From assembly GCA_047967505.1 (NCBI GenBank), contig CM106541.1: 64,000 nt of DNA. One strand, given 5' to 3'. Shown here piece by piece: positions 36,485 to 50,900 of the stretch. The stretch comes from Dipteris shenzhenensis. Taxonomy: Eukaryota; Polypodiophyta; Polypodiopsida; Gleicheniales. Positions within the stretch are counted from its first letter, which is position 1; each line of letters begins with the position of its first letter. Made by a program: the position numbers and the translations under genes. The notes under the pieces are model-generated. The model did not search any database. It saw only the letters and a list, made by a program, of their open reading frames with translations, and was not told where the DNA came from.

Positions 36485-37519
36485 ACGTAACATGCTGCAA
36501 GCTACCTTGGAAGTCCTAACTTTAAACTTTCGAGTCTTTGACTAATGCTTTGAAATACTTGGCTCTTTATGAGGACAAAAAATGAAAACAAAAAACGCCC
36601 TTTACTTTTAAGTTCAAATTATTCTAATGTTTCTAAATTCTATATTACAATTCCTAGGTTAGACCTGTCTAGAAATCATTTTATTGGTAGCCTACGTAAA
36701 CTATCTATGCATGAGTATCAAAAAGCCAAGAAGGGAGCAGAAAACAACATGAGATCCCCCCGGATAAGTACGAAGAGGATGTGTGGGACTTCGAGAGAGA
36801 GGTGTGGTTGGTAAATGAGTAAAAGAAAGGGGGCTTCTTTATGCGAGAAGGTGAGAGAACAAGATTGCAAGGGAGGAGCTGAGTGAAGGGGTGGTAACTG
36901 TATGCTGGCCTATGTCCATAGTCAACTAGACTAATCCTTCTTCATTGCTCCGCTGATCTATCAAGTGGGAAATCTTGTGGAGGCTACAAAAGACATGGAA
37001 ACTTCCTCATGAGGGCGGTTGCACTCGTGTATATTCCGTGCATTGAGATTTGCATCGAGTACTAGGCTTCTTTCAGTCTTAAGCACAATTATCCACTCTT
37101 GGGCACTTACGTAGTAGCTTGTGCATGTAGAGAAGGAAATCGATTTAGAAGCTAATTTCTTCTTTGAAATGTTTGGGTGCTTGAAAGGATTCATGGATCT
37201 CATATCTCTCTAAATATGAGCTCTGCATTCTTATTTTGACATGCATGATGTGATGCAATCTTTCTTTTTGAACGTAACCATTCATATTCTGTGCGAGGCA
37301 AGTTTGTCTTTTTTGTGCATGCCTTCTATCACAGTCACACAAGCAAATCTCAATTTTATTTGAAATTGTTACACAAAAGATTGAAGGCTTGGTCTGGGGA
37401 GTGGTGCTTGGTTGCTACGCTCACAAGGTAAGGTGCTAAGGAGCACCACGACTTAGGACTCAGGTGTCTTTCTTGATAGAATCCAGATGACAACCGAACT
37501 AACTAATTTTACTTTTTTA
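36485..37519. other. No feature recognised
   Basis: No supported gene. The frames at 36,569-36,814 and 36,961-37,342 have no recognised domain. Confidence 0.4.
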
Positions 37520-38330
37520 AATTGTTTCAAGCCTCAGGAGCATTTCAAGTCTTCGGCATGTCTATAGTTCCCTTATCAAAATGCTTATGAGGAGCAAATC
37601 ATCTAATCGTACTCTTAGTCTTTCTAGCCTCCAAGGCACTTCATGGTCTACGATTCTCTCGGTAAAATGCTCATAAGAAGCAAATCATCCAATTGTACTC
37701 TCTTCATATTCTAGCCTCAAGAGCACTCCAATCTTTTAACATGGCTTCTGTCCAAATATGCATAAGAACCAAATTAACTTATTATACTCTCTTAAGCAAT
37801 TCTAGCCTTAGGAGTATTCTAGCCTTTTGATACAGTCTGCGATTCCCTCGGCAAAATGTACATGAGATTTAAATAGTCTAATCATACTCTCTTAATTCAT
37901 TTTAGTGTTAAGAGCAGTCTAGTCTATTAACATGATTTGCAATTTCCATAGTAAAATGTGCATGTGAACTATATTGTATAATTGTACTTTCTAGGCTTTT
38001 AACATGGTTTGAAATTTTTGTACTAGGCTGAGCTATTATCTAATCACACTTTCTTAAGTCATTTTAGCCTTTGGAGCACTCTGGTTTGCAATTTTCTTAG
38101 CAAATGCTCCTCAATAATGTAATTGTAATTTGTCCATTCACTCAAGGACACTTTAGTCTTAACATGATTTGTAGTTTCTACAATGTTTTGAGGTGTTTTG
38201 CAACCAATATGCTTATGTGAGCTCAATTGTGTAATTGTACTTTCTCCATTCATTGTAGCCTCAAGAATAGTCTAATCTTATAACATGACCCTTGTCAAAA
38301 TGCACATGAGAACCAAATTATGGGAATGGT
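37520..38330. repeat. Decayed tandem array, ~90-110-bp unit
   Basis: Units carry, in order, TTCTAGCCTCAAGAGCACTC, a TTTAACATGGTTTGCAAT block, CCCTCGGCAAAATGCACATG and an AATTGTACTCTCTTAATTCA-like block. GCCT-type unit starts lie near 37,531, 37,627, 37,714, 37,805, 37,915, 38,067 and 38,257, with truncated units near 37,990 and 38,140. About eight copies remain and all are diverged, so the array is old. Confidence 0.8.
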
Positions 38331-41300
38331 TTTAAATGATTTGCCTACTTGTCTCTTTTATTCTTTTATAATTTGTATGCTTTAATGGAATCCTACAAAA
38401 TTAGCTATCCAACATATTTGTAAATTGTAACCAATAAAACTATCAAAATGTGGCACCTTTTGATATTTTTATTATTATTTTATATTTGTGAAAGTTTTTT
38501 GAACCAATGAGAAGTTTTTGCCAAAGTTTGAAAGGTAAGTCTTAAAACAAAGTTTAAATTGCTATAGTACGAAAGAAAACAATATAACATTAGAAAACAT
38601 TCGCCATTATATGATAATATTGTCGATCAAAACACCCCTACAAGGAACATTTGTACTAAAGAGAATCCACAAAATTACTAAAGCCCTAGGAACTTGTTTC
38701 AATGATGAGCCACAAAGTCTCAATAGAATGGTGTTTGAAACTATTTGACTTTCTTTACACGCACATTAAAATCATATTTGCATCGTAGCACAAACAATGA
38801 AATAAATAGATAATTTTATGTAGTCCTTACTATAAATCATGGTTGAACATATCCTTTAGTTACTTTGCATATGTTCACATATGGAGTTTGCATAGTTTAT
38901 GAAGTTTATTTGATCATTTATCCATGTACTTAGCCATTAGCTAACACAAATTCAAGCATGTGCCTTACTCCATGTTATATTTTGTTCAAGTATATTTTGT
39001 TCAAGATAGCTTCAAACATGGGACAATCCCTCCACTCATATTCCACTTAACAACAACGCTCTTATTTTGATTTTCTCTATTATGCTTTCTAGCATCCATG
39101 GATGATCCTTTCATGAATAATGTCAATTTTGTTAAGAAGCGAAACTTTTGTATTGGTGATGAAATTTTATCAAAATAAAATTAAAAAATGAAAAGTTGAT
39201 AGGATTTTAAACTTTTATGCTAAAACTTTCAATCACCAAGGTTTAGATCTTTCCTTTCACAATTCAAAGAAAATATATAAAATCATGCTATGTTTATCAA
39301 TGTTGTAAAACTTAAAAAACAAGCTTACTAAACTTTTGCCATACATAGGTATGCCTTTTATAAATTCGCCCATCGTAGGAACATGCACAACTATCACGAT
39401 CACACAATAACTTTGCAATAGGCATTGGAGAAAAGACCCCAAGCATCCCTCATTTGTGCTTTAAAGTAAATAGTCTAGTAAGAGTGGAATCTTATAGAAT
39501 ATTTAGTAAAGGATTTAATAAGCCCTGAACCAATAACATTTAGCAAAGAAGCCAAAAACTAGATGAAAGCTAATAAGTGATTGGTAATGTGGAAAGTATG
39601 AGAACTACATAAGGAAATACATACCAACACGTTGGGTAAGACTAGATGACTAGACTAAGGAAGCCGCAAGTCCAACGCATCCTAGCATTGTGTACGTAGG
39701 CATGCTAGCATTGAACTTGTGATAAAGGTCAATTAGGCTCTTGGCATCATACTCAACAAAGGGCCGAAGCATCATTTAGTGTAGCAATTTCTTGTAAGAT
39801 TTTAGGAATGTATTGCACATGGGTAATTTACTCCATTATTTTTTTTTGCAAATATTGCAAAGTACTCGAGGAATAGATATTAACAAAACTCGATTTCTAA
39901 ACTAAGCTACACTGTCTAAAATTAATATGAGACCAAAGCATCGAACAATTTCCTTCCTAAAACCATTGCACATGCTAACTAACATTTGAAGCATATATCT
40001 TGGAATTCCACCGCTTATTTGCAAGCAAGCCCTAGTAGCAACTTCATCTTATTTACAAAAATGACCCACCCCAATCTCTCACCAAAAGAAGGTGCAAATG
40101 TGCCTATTATTGTTTTTTACACTGCTTGAGCTTGTAAACTCGTATTGCATTGTCCCCCTCTACAAGCGCTAATACCATTGTTTATATCCTCCTTGCTCTA
40201 TCTAAGGAAATGCCTTAAGCTATCCCCAACTAATATCTTCAAGTACTTCCAAGTCTCTACTAGTCGGAACCAAACCTAGGAAGTCCAACCAAGCTCTACC
40301 TACAAGAAAATGAAAGCTCCAACCAAGTATTAAATTTGCAAGAATGATACAACAATCCATGCATGCCTCTCTATTTACAAAAAGGCATATAGTCATGATA
40401 CTTAAGAGAATAGACAGCCAACAAATAATTTATAAATAAGCATAGCGCATAGAAGACGATGTTCTTTCTTTTTCAAATCTCTAAATTAAAGCGAGCTCTT
40501 AGTAATCTTGTCTTTGCCTAGTTGCATGGAAACCTACAATGCTACCATTGCCAAGACCATGGTTGAGCTCACTTCCAACTCTTACAAGTCCAAGTTTAAG
40601 TCCTCCAATAAAATATTTAAAAAATAATGGATAAAAAGACCCCAAAGTGATAAGCCTTAACTGCCACGGCAATGACTATTATTTTTAAATAGTATTATGT
40701 TAGTGTTTGTTTGAAACTTCTATACACAAATTTGACCGCACTAAGAACTTGTAGTTGGTGTTTGTCTATGTCCTCAAATTATTGATTACAAGGATTAGAA
40801 AACCTATCATCTAGCTATCGATTAAGGACTATGGATAGATTCAAAATAATCACCCACACATTCGAAATGATTTGACACAAACCTTTCAAAATTGTTAATT
40901 ATGAAAAACAGTTCATTGATCCAAATAAGTCCATAGAGCAACATGCCTAGAATGTGTTAAAATGTTCATTGAATAAGACTAAGTACACAATTCTCACAAA
41001 TTGCAAACATGGAAAAAGTCAAAGGCAAAGAAAAGCCTAAAGCAACCACAAAGACTCGTAGTGGTAAATTTGATCAACCATTATTGGGAGATGCCCTTTT
41101 GCTCAAACCATGGGCTATTTATACGCGCGCATACAGCTAAAATGATAAGGCCTCCCTTATGAAGCTCAAGGTCACAAAGGCAAGAACCTTCATCATGAGA
41201 CTAGTGATCATAAGAAATTACTTAAAGGCACAAATGAATGGCCCAAAGAAAGAGAACTACAAGAGTGAATCGAAGGGCCATGCCGTTTTTACTAACAAAA

Positions 41301-41428
41301 AATTAGCTCAAATATACATTAGGGCAAGCATAGACTTCAACTAAAGCTGACTGCAGTCAATGCACCATATACAAAGGCACGTCCCAATCGACAATCATGA
41401 GAGCGGAAGAGGGGGGAGGAAAGGGAAG
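38331..41428. other. No gene recognised
   Basis: Strongly AT-rich sequence with no supported coding frame or clear repeat, lying downstream of the NAGK gene. Confidence 0.5.
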
Positions 41429-41434
41429 TTTATT
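41429..41434 (-). terminator. NAGK: Candidate polyadenylation signal of NAGK
   Basis: AATAAA on the minus strand lies about 370 bases after the NAGK stop codon. Position and motif fit a plant 3' UTR but are not proof. Confidence 0.35.
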
Positions 41435-41805
41435 GAAGCCATCGATTCAGTATTTTTGCCCCTTGCTAAATTGAATAACCTGTAATGGCCAAAAACAATA
41501 GGGGAAAAGAAAGAGCACTTGAAACCCACTAGTGAGTTTCAGGAAAAATAAGATTAGAAAGATTTGAGTTACATAAAAAGGGCTTTCTCCTAGAGACTTT
41601 CCTCACCGGGAAGACACTATGTATGCTCAGATAGCTTGAATACCAATGAAGCATATTAATTGTGCACACAATCAGAAAGGCATATGAGTGAAATCCAAAG
41701 GCCAATCGCCTTGCATCATCTGATCATGTGAACCATTCTTGTTAGAGCAACTACAGCCCCTTATTCAAACAATAACTTTACAATTGCTGAATGTGGGTAA
41801 TAAAA

Positions 41806-41913
41806 TCAAGTCACCATGTATGTAGCTGTGTTTCCATTGCAATCATTTGGTTTTTCAGAAATGTCTGAACAAACCGTCCAAGCAAGCATTGCTGCCCCCA
41901 AAGCAGGTTCAAC
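41806..41913 (-). CDS. NAGK: NAGK last exon e
   Basis: 108 nt after acceptor GGTACAG. It encodes VEPALGAAMLAWTVCSDISE and a short polar tail ending YMVT and a TGA at 41,808-41,806. The tail after LAW is lineage-specific in this family. Confidence 0.93.
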   Translation of the reverse strand, partial: VEPALGAAMLAWTVCSDISEKPNDCNGNTATYMVT

Positions 41914-44900
41914 CTGTACCATCCATACAAGAACAGACGACCAACTGTCAGCATATAAAGGAAGAGACTAGAAACTGTCAACTCAAATTTATGGCACCAA
42001 AGCTCTGAAACCTCGAACCAACTCAAAAAAGTTTCCAGTCCTAGTTATGCCAATGAAGCTACATAAACCTAAAAATGCATTATGGATTACAAGCATTGCA
42101 AATTCAATTGAATTACATTGACTTCCACTTTTGAAATAAAAGAAACTATGTTTCTGTATCCAGCGACTGCCTGCTTATGTAGGCATTTGTCCATGTGCTA
42201 TTGTGTTGTGGGAGGGGACACGCATCTGTCTCTTATTTCAAAGGAGATACAAGACCAAGCTATTGAAGTAAATCTTATCAACACCTTCCAAACATGAGAC
42301 CAAACTGAGAAGGATCTAGCAAGCGCTTACTTTGCACATATATTTCCACTACAATAAATTAGCAAAGGGGGGCGCTAGGGTATGTGCATGTGAGAGTATT
42401 AAGATTCTGCATATGCATGAACACGGGCATAGGCAGTTGCATGTGCACAGGGGCATGGCCTGCATGCTAAAGTATAGTTCAGCCTCAGAAGCTCAAATGA
42501 CAATGTCTAATAGGTGCTTACTTTGCACATATATTTCCACTACCTTCTAAATAAATTAGCAAAGCTAGGGCATTGGAAGAAAATTTCCTGCTGGGAAAGG
42601 AATGTGTTCACATTAAACACAGAAATATCATACTTCTGTCATGTCAACCATTAGAAGGTGTCTTACGTTGACACAAACTTCTTACAAACAAACCCCTTTC
42701 TTAAATCCAATGTCTGTTCAACCTGCTATATTCAATCAGAGTAAGGATACTGCATTGTTTGCTACCTCTGTGTCAGAAGCTCTTTCCAAATATCTAATGT
42801 GTAAGGGAAACAAATGCTCTGGTAAAAGCATGAAGTATTGTGCTAGAAAAAGTATAAAGTATTTTTTATAAATTAAAGCTAAAAGCAAGTCCTATCCATT
42901 GGACCATGCTTATTACAGTGGGCACTTGCAACATTCAATTGATGAAAATATATTTTTTGCATTTAAAAAAGCACACACCTTGGGTTGAATTGGCTGCACA
43001 GACGGGAAAATCTGGGAGATGTGATCTACAAGCTGAGTGTAAAGATCCCATCCACCGTCAGTCTCCAACACCCCACCAACCATCACAAGAGAGAATGGTT
43101 TTGTACCATCTACAATAAAAAGTAGATGTACTGCAATCTTAACATCAACAGTCAAATAAACAGACTAAACAGATTTACAAATTTCCAAAGTTTACAGTCG
43201 TAGAAAACTTTGGATGGCTGTCATTCAAAGTTTTGGCAAGTTGCTACACCAATTGAAGAGAATCCTGCCATGGGCACAACAAAATGGAGGAAAAAGAGCA
43301 GATAGCACGGGGCCTTGTATCGCAGTGATGAGAGCATGGAGTGTGACATGTACAAGAAAAAGACAGTGGAAGGTAAAAGAACAAGCTACTGTGTTATGAA
43401 AAGACTTCCATACTCCTACAGAAACGTAAGATTGATGTTCTCAAATCTTTATACTGTGATTAGCAGGATGACATCTTACCTTCCCCTGCAAGCTCCAATC
43501 TGTTGACAACAGCTTTTACACTGCAAACAAGCTCTTCCACTGCAAAATTTAGCACCCTTGCAGCTTCTGCATCACCCGTGGCTGCACATGCTTTAACAGT
43601 CGGGACAATGGCAGCAATGCGAGCCCAGGAATAGTCTTTGTAGGCCCACCTGCCAAATTTGGAGTCAGCAGACACTATAATGCTTATAAGCCAAGTCCCT
43701 TGTACAGCCTGCAGAGAAAACGCAGCCCTAGAATCACAAAGATGGCATTCCATCAATCTGAACCTAGTCAAACCTTGAAACATCTGCCCCGAAAAAAAAA
43801 TGTTTCAACTTTTGTTTCAAAACAGACTCCATCAAACAGCACCTTACAAACAATAATAGGATACACAAAACAGATAGGGGCACATCCAAGGGAATACATC
43901 TGCAGTGCAATCAACTTTCAGTCAATACGAAATGAAAGCATAAGGTATAATATATGAGAAAATTATCGCTTTACACATACAAAGCAAGAGCTCGTTACAG
44001 CAAATAAAACTTCAAACAATCTATACCACATAAAGAAGCTATGACCTAATATAACAAGACCTACATTACTGTCACGAGGATGTGAAATTATGGGACTTTT
44101 GATTGGCGACTCCCGTAATTTGCGTGTGGCTGCCTTGAGCCTCTGGGGCGCGAGGGTTTGGCCATGGGGCGAGACTTGGGGAATTAAAATTCCCTAGTGG
44201 TCCCTTGGAGATAGTGCATGTGCACCAGTTACTGGGCAATTAATTCCTAGGGCCAAAGTGTGCAACAGGGGGGCCAAAAGAGTGGTGTAATTAAAAATTG
44301 GTAATTTTAGCACAGGACTCCAAAAAGAGTCCAGAGCTCTTCTTTTGGGCTCAGAAGGCCAAATCCCAGAAGGAGCCAGATCATCAGAGCCTGCCAGGTG
44401 CTGCTAGAGCAAAATTGCATTTTACCAGGAGCTTCCAGAGCTTGCCAGAGAAAATCGTCATCAGAGGGCCAGTACCAGTGCATCCAGGGCTTGCCAGAGG
44501 AAATCGCACTTGATCCAGGAGCCTATTGCAGATTGCGATTTCAGCCAGGGTGTCCTTTGCAGATTGCAATTTCACTTCCAGGTCCTCCGGGCTGTGCCAG
44601 GTGACTGCGTCTTGTTCTGGGCCTGTTTCCAGGTGTTTCCAAGCTGCTACAAGAAATTGTGATTTGTTTCCAGGTGTTGTCAGGCTGTCCCAGGAAATTG
44701 CGATTTGTTTTCAAGCTGTCCAGGCTTTGCAAAAAAGATTGTGATTTGATTTCTGGAGACTTTTGGGTGGTGTTGCTGATTTTGGTAACTTTCCAGGCGT
44801 GGGTGTTCACTTCTAAGCTGCTTTTAGGGCTGTGCCAGAGCAGAATCAACTTATCTCCACATGATCTAGGGTTTTCCAGCCCAAATGACCTTTCTTCTGT

Positions 44901-47900
44901 GGATACCGGCAGTGTAACCAAAAAACGCGTTTTGCCCAAGCGAAAGGCGAAATGTTTCGCCGAAACGGGCGAAACGCCAGTGCATTGGGCAGAACGCCCT
45001 AGTGCCAAAGTGTTACTATTTTTGACTCTTTTGAGTGTGCTCAGTGTATATGTGTGTATCTCAGAGCTCTTTTCACACACAGAGAGAGAATCTGGAGATA
45101 ATTATTTATGTTTGATATATAATTAATATAAAATACAAAATTTAAACCCATTTCTAGACGAAAACGCCTGGCAAAACCTAGAAATGTTTCTAGAAACAAG
45201 TTTCTCGAAACGTTTCTTGTGATACTGGATACCGGGTAGAAGAAGGCTTTTCTTTGCCTTCTTTTGCTGTTTCCTGATTGGTTGCTGGCTAGTTATTGCG
45301 TTTGGGTTTCTTTCCTCGCGAAGAAAGGTTGATTTATGTTGTTGGGCAGTGGTGAGGGAGGTTGTAGATTGAGGCAACCCGTTGGGAAGTGCTTTGTCGA
45401 TTGATTGCACCGATCAGCTGTTGAGGGCTTTGTCTTGCAGTTGTTCAGCCGTGTTTGTCTGGTTGGGCACTTGGCTGTGCGATTGCGGGTGTGGCTCAGA
45501 CAATGGATGCCGTTCACCGTTTGAATTTGAGTAGGGGATTACAGGGTGGCCTGGACAGGGAGTCTGCGGGCGTTGGTTTGCTTGTGGTGCAGCTTGCTAG
45601 AGACCTTTGTAATCAGCCGCTTGGATTCAAATGAATGTTAAATAAATACCGCAAGGGGCGCCAACGTTTGGAGCCAATCGGTGTCCTTGTTTCTGAGTAG
45701 GAGCGCTCTAGCTCCCTTGTGATTTGTTCTGTGGTGCATATTTGCTTGTCAATTTACTGTGTATGCTGTAATTAAGTGGATCCTACCACACTTTACGTTG
45801 TTGAGGCTGGTTTCATTATGATGGGGAATTAATGCTCCACTCTCTCGAGATGCACCTAGATGTAGATGTTCACATGTAAGACCCATACGAGGAGAAGCTA
45901 GGAGCATTATTGTTGTGAACTTTGAAGGCAGGATATGATTCAGCCATTTGTCAGCCAGATGAATGGACTGAAATGAAGACAGCATGCTTGGCTTTCTACA
46001 GGTCACAGATCAGACTGGCTCCTGATGTGGAAACCAGATCTGATGATGTGGCACATCTGCAGGATGATATGGCAACAAACCCACACATGCCAGTGACAGG
46101 TGGCAGATGGCATGGCAGAAAACAGATGGCATGGCAGCAAGGCCACATAATTAGTTCGCAAAGGACGTAGCAAACTGCCACGTGGCAGTCCTCCATGTGA
46201 CAGATTAGCCGCAGCCACAAGGTAGCTGCAGGTGGAGTCTAGCACCCTGCTCGTCAGTTTTTACTAGGGGCTGGTTTGGCCCATTCTAGGCCCCATAAGG
46301 TGACCACCCTCCCCTCCATACCTCATCCCTTCACTCCACTCCACTCCATCCCTTGATGAGTAGGTATGATTTCAAGCATACAGCTCAGCCTCGAAGCACA
46401 TCGTGTTTCACATCTCTCAACTCAGGAGTGTGCAAGGAGGGTACTAACATCCAATACACAGGAGAGCAAGCTACCTGATTGTGTATCGAGGTGGAGTTTC
46501 TATTTCAGCCTGTTTGGGCAACGTCTATTCAGATCTACTCTATCTAAAACAAGAAGCATGAGAATGGTAGCTCTGGTAGCCCAATCCAAGACCTCGAAGG
46601 GCCCAAGAAGCAAGCCCTAAGGTGAGCACCCTCCTCTCCATACCTCATCCCTGCACTCTAGTCCATCCCTTAGGAAGAGATGTGACCTCAAGCATAGTGC
46701 TCAGCCTCGGAGCACATTGTGTTTCACAACTCCCAACTCAAGAGTGTGCAAGGAGGCTACTAACATCCAATAGGCAGGACAGCGAGCCTACTGAATGTGT
46801 ATTGACGTGGAGTTTCTACTGCCTTTTTTGGCAAAGATCTACTCTATCTACAACAGGAAGTACGAGAGCTAAGGCTACAGATAGCAGCTCTGGTAGCCTG
46901 AACACAGGACCTTGAAGGGCACGAGAAGAAAGCCCTAATTGATGAGGTAATGCAGACCTGCAAGGCCTCTCCTTCTGCCCCTCAGTTAGTCTCTACAGTC
47001 AAGGATCTTGTTCACACAGAAATACAAAAATCAAGAAGGGAATGATTGTAGAAGTGGATACAATTTGGCAAATAAAACTGACGTTCAGGCTGGGAATAAG
47101 GAGCACGAAGCCAAAAGCAGCAATGCATTGAAGATCACAATAGAGGGCCTTCCTGAAGGGATACATACAAGGAGATTCAAGCACACATCAAAGCAGTCAC
47201 CCCTAACATTGAATGGCCAGAAGAAGACGAAGACGGGAGATACCACCACTACGGATGCACTGGGATGGCTAATACAGGACAAGGCTGATTGTGGAGAGGT
47301 CAAGGGCATCCAAATACCTCATGACATGTGATTCGCCAGCAATTTGCTGATGATACTAACATCACCTCCCTGGTCAGTTGGGGGACTTTGAACTGCCTGA
47401 ATAATTTTTGATTGGCTTCTAGCTCTCAAGTTAATCACAGTAAAATAGGTGTTTATGGCACTAAGGGTCTAGTTCCCAAAATTCTGAAAAATCAGAGTTG
47501 TAAAGCGATTCCTGAAGGGGTTCCCTTCAGACTGTTGGGGACTCCAATGGGGTTTCACTGTACACTGAAGGCCCGTTGGGATTGGGTCATTGAAAAGATT
47601 AAGAAAAAAACTGCACAGATGGCAAGGTCTCCATCCCTCCCTCCCAAGGAGAAAATTTGTTCTAAAACCCTTTCTTTACCCTTCTAGCAAATATTTTTTG
47701 TCATGCTAGTCTCCTTCCAGTTCAGGATTACTCAAACTGAATTCTTTGTTCGAAACCTTCCTCTGGGGAGGGGATGAGGAGAATAGAAAGGTTTCCAAGG
47801 TAAGGTGGGAGGTGTGCACTCTACCCAAGACCGAAGGAGGGTTGGGATTGTCAATCTCGAATGGTCTATTGCTCGCTTTATGGGTAAGTGGATCATCAAG

Positions 47901-50900
47901 TCTTTCCATAACAAGGAGGAATGCTGGTCCATCCTACTCAGGAGACATTTTAAGTATACTAGACTTGCTAAGTGTAAAATCTGGAAAGATTACCCAGTTA
48001 TATCTGCTTTATTTGGCAATGAGCCCTGCATTACCAAAGGTTCAAGTCTGTGGAGGGCTATGTGGAAAGGGTGAGAATTGTTGAGGAATTTTATTGATTG
48101 GAAGGCTTTCACCCAGAAGTCTCGTACCTTTACCTCCAAGGACTTTATTTGGTTCTCTATTTTATGGAAAGAGAAGAGAGTGTAGGATGGGGATCTCAAA
48201 CAAGCTGGGATTTGCCTCTGGGAAGACTTGCAATTTGTGGGGGATCTCAATGGGATCTACACTTTTTATAGGGCACCTCAAGGGCCTTTAGAACCATGTG
48301 GCTCACTTTCACCCCGGAGAACTTATGTGCTTTGTAGTAGAACTTGTGACCTGACTCTTCTTTACCTATGGTTGTTTACAGATTTTTTGGATCAGCGGTC
48401 CCTCTGGAGTCATGGGCCACAATGCCGTTGTAAAGACTTTCTGGTCTTGTCTGTAAATTATACATAAAATACCCTCTTTCTTGGGGGGAAAAAAACTTGC
48501 AAAAGACTTGATTTGAGGCAAAAGCCCCATTTCTCACGTGGAAAAGTAACTACACCTATCAATCCTGCAAAAGCAAAGATTGAGGCAAAAGCCCCAAGTT
48601 TTGTACTCCAATCTGGCTGGAAAACTCAAGGTCGAAGATGCTATGACTGTGCAAGACTCCCACGAGCTTTCCGCCCATTTTAATCCTGTTGAGAAACTCC
48701 TCAACCTCCTCGCCCCCAATGCATAGATTTGATTCTGGATCCTCATAGAATTGACGGTCTCATATGGATTCATTAGTATCATCCAAGTAGCATGGACACT
48801 ATCTGCCAAATGGCTCAATTGGGATCACATTGTTTTGGGTGGTCCATATAAGCACTGCAAATGCGTTTGCATCTTGCTCCTCCCACGCCTGCAATAATGT
48901 TGGATCTATAGGTGCTACTATAGTACCTATCCCCATTGCCTAAGACTTTCTGAAGGTGGCATGATTTGTCACATGGATCAATGGGATCACACTGTCTGCA
49001 TCCTACTAGTCCCATGCCTACCATGATTTTGGATCTAGAGATACTATTGTAGCACATTTTACCATTTCCTAGGGTTCTGTGAAGGTACCATCTATAACCT
49101 TCCACAATCTCCAAGGAGACTTTTGACCTTCATTTCCACACAGGTCAAGCTTGCCCTCCCCAACGTCATTCCCCTGTCCTCGTGTGTTCCACAAAGTCTT
49201 AAGTGCCTTGGAATGTCCGAGCATCCACCTAGCACGGAACTCCAAGGAACACCGTTACTGGCATTCTAGGTTCTCTTGACTGGCGTTGGCACGGGTTTCA
49301 CGTAAAAACGCCCAAAAAATGCTGAAACAGTGCCATTTTGCACAGTTTGTTGTCACCTACTCTCATTTGAGCCTCTTCTCAGCCCTCTCTCAGTCCCCTC
49401 CTCTCAGCCCCTCCTCTCACATTCTGGAAAGTTAAGAGCTGTAAGAAGTGATTTTTTCATATTCAGGTATATTTCCATATAATTTGATAATGTGTCATAT
49501 GACATGGCATTTCCGTCCGGGTTCACACTCCCCCAACCCAATATCTTTCCATTCCAGCATTGGACATTCCCGGAACCTTCGCATTCCTTGATAACTATGT
49601 CCTCCCCAAAGTTAGGGATGGGACGGTACTTGGTTGATTCCATTCCTACAATTTTGCTTGCCCACAAACAAGGCTGGAATACTTGCTGTCCAAAAAGTAC
49701 CTTGTCTCATACGCCCATGATGCCTCCAGAAGGTTCTAATATCTTTCTCTTTCTTTCTCTCTCACCTATCACTGATTGACTAAGCAGAAGCGTGAATTGT
49801 AAATGAAGGAAACAAAGAACACGTGTCACTTGTTATGAGTGTGAGCGTAAATGAAGGTGGGATTCGGTCGCAACAACCCCCCCTCCGAAGAGAGTATTTC
49901 TGTAATAATATCTTGCCAAAAGGCCGAGTTACAATAGTACATACAACAGCATCCCCTATAGAACAACCAACCATCATCAATAGCATAGTCACTAGGCTGG
50001 TTGTCAAGCATGACTTTGTGCCAATGAACCGGAAAATCTAAAACGTGATGGTACTGGTTTTGCATGGCTGTGAGCGTAGACTTCCTGAACGATGGAAATG
50101 GAAGAGGCCATGACTTGTTTACTTAGAGCATACGTAACCATATTCTCTAAGCTGGGAAGATACTCTATCATCCCCATACTGCTGAAACGTTTGGCTCCAT
50201 CAATGAATGACTGCTAGCTCTTTATTATAAACCAAATACTTAGTCTTGGCTGGAACCGTCTTACGTCCCTTGAAGGCAATGGGGTGACCATTCAAGTCAA
50301 ACATTGTTTAGATGGCATAGTCACTCGCATCCCCCCTCACATCAAATGGCTGGTCCCACTAAGCCAAAGCTAAACATGGAGTTGTACTGTTGTTGTAACT
50401 GCTTCCTTCACAAGATTGAAAAAGGTAAGGGCATCTAGAGTAAATTGGATGGATTGCTTCTTGGTCTTCCCCCCTAGAGTAAGTTGGTGATGGGAGCCAC
50501 CATTTTTTGGCATGTCTTTGATGTGCTTTCTATATACTTGACAACATGTGGACATATTGCAATCTCGTAGGCACCTCCCACTCCACAATGTCCCCGACAA
50601 ACAAACTGTTAGAAATGGACCAACAGAGGGTACGCACAGCGGAAGACTGATAGAATAGCCCAGAAGCTCACACAGTGTGGTGTGGGGTGTGGAATCACAA
50701 ACTTCTTAAACTTTTGTACTTAGGATAGATGTACAGACTCATCAATAGACAATGAACCAGCCAAATATAGAAGACACCAAAATAATATGTTTCCATCCAA
50801 AGCTATGGACACAACACAAAAGAGATAGATCCACAGTCCCACCAATGGTGTGGTCCTCAGACCTCTGATCGTACCACAAGGTCCTCCTCCTATCTGCCGG

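Larger units (their letters stand above)
44070..45870 (+). mobile_element. LTR-like segment interrupted by a MITE
   Basis: A GC-rich segment starts TGTCACGAGGATGTGAAATT at 44,070, an LTR-like TGTCA start. It contains a minisatellite and is interrupted by the hAT MITE at 44,910. The GGGCGCCAACGTTTGGAGCC near 45,655 could be a leader or interior. I could not fix the end or find a target duplication. Confidence 0.35.

Noticed and set aside
37520-38330. CRISPR-like array
   Set aside because: The repeats are diverged along their length with no constant repeat and variable spacer pattern, and the DNA is plant nuclear.
41630-41655. Primer binding site (GCTTGAATACCAATG)
   Set aside because: Too many differences from TGGTATCAGAGC and no LTR end next to it.
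43460-43783. Extending NAGK exon c to the full open frame
   Set aside because: Family similarity starts exactly at the acceptor-bounded WAYKDYSW; upstream codons are intron, and the phase matches exon b.
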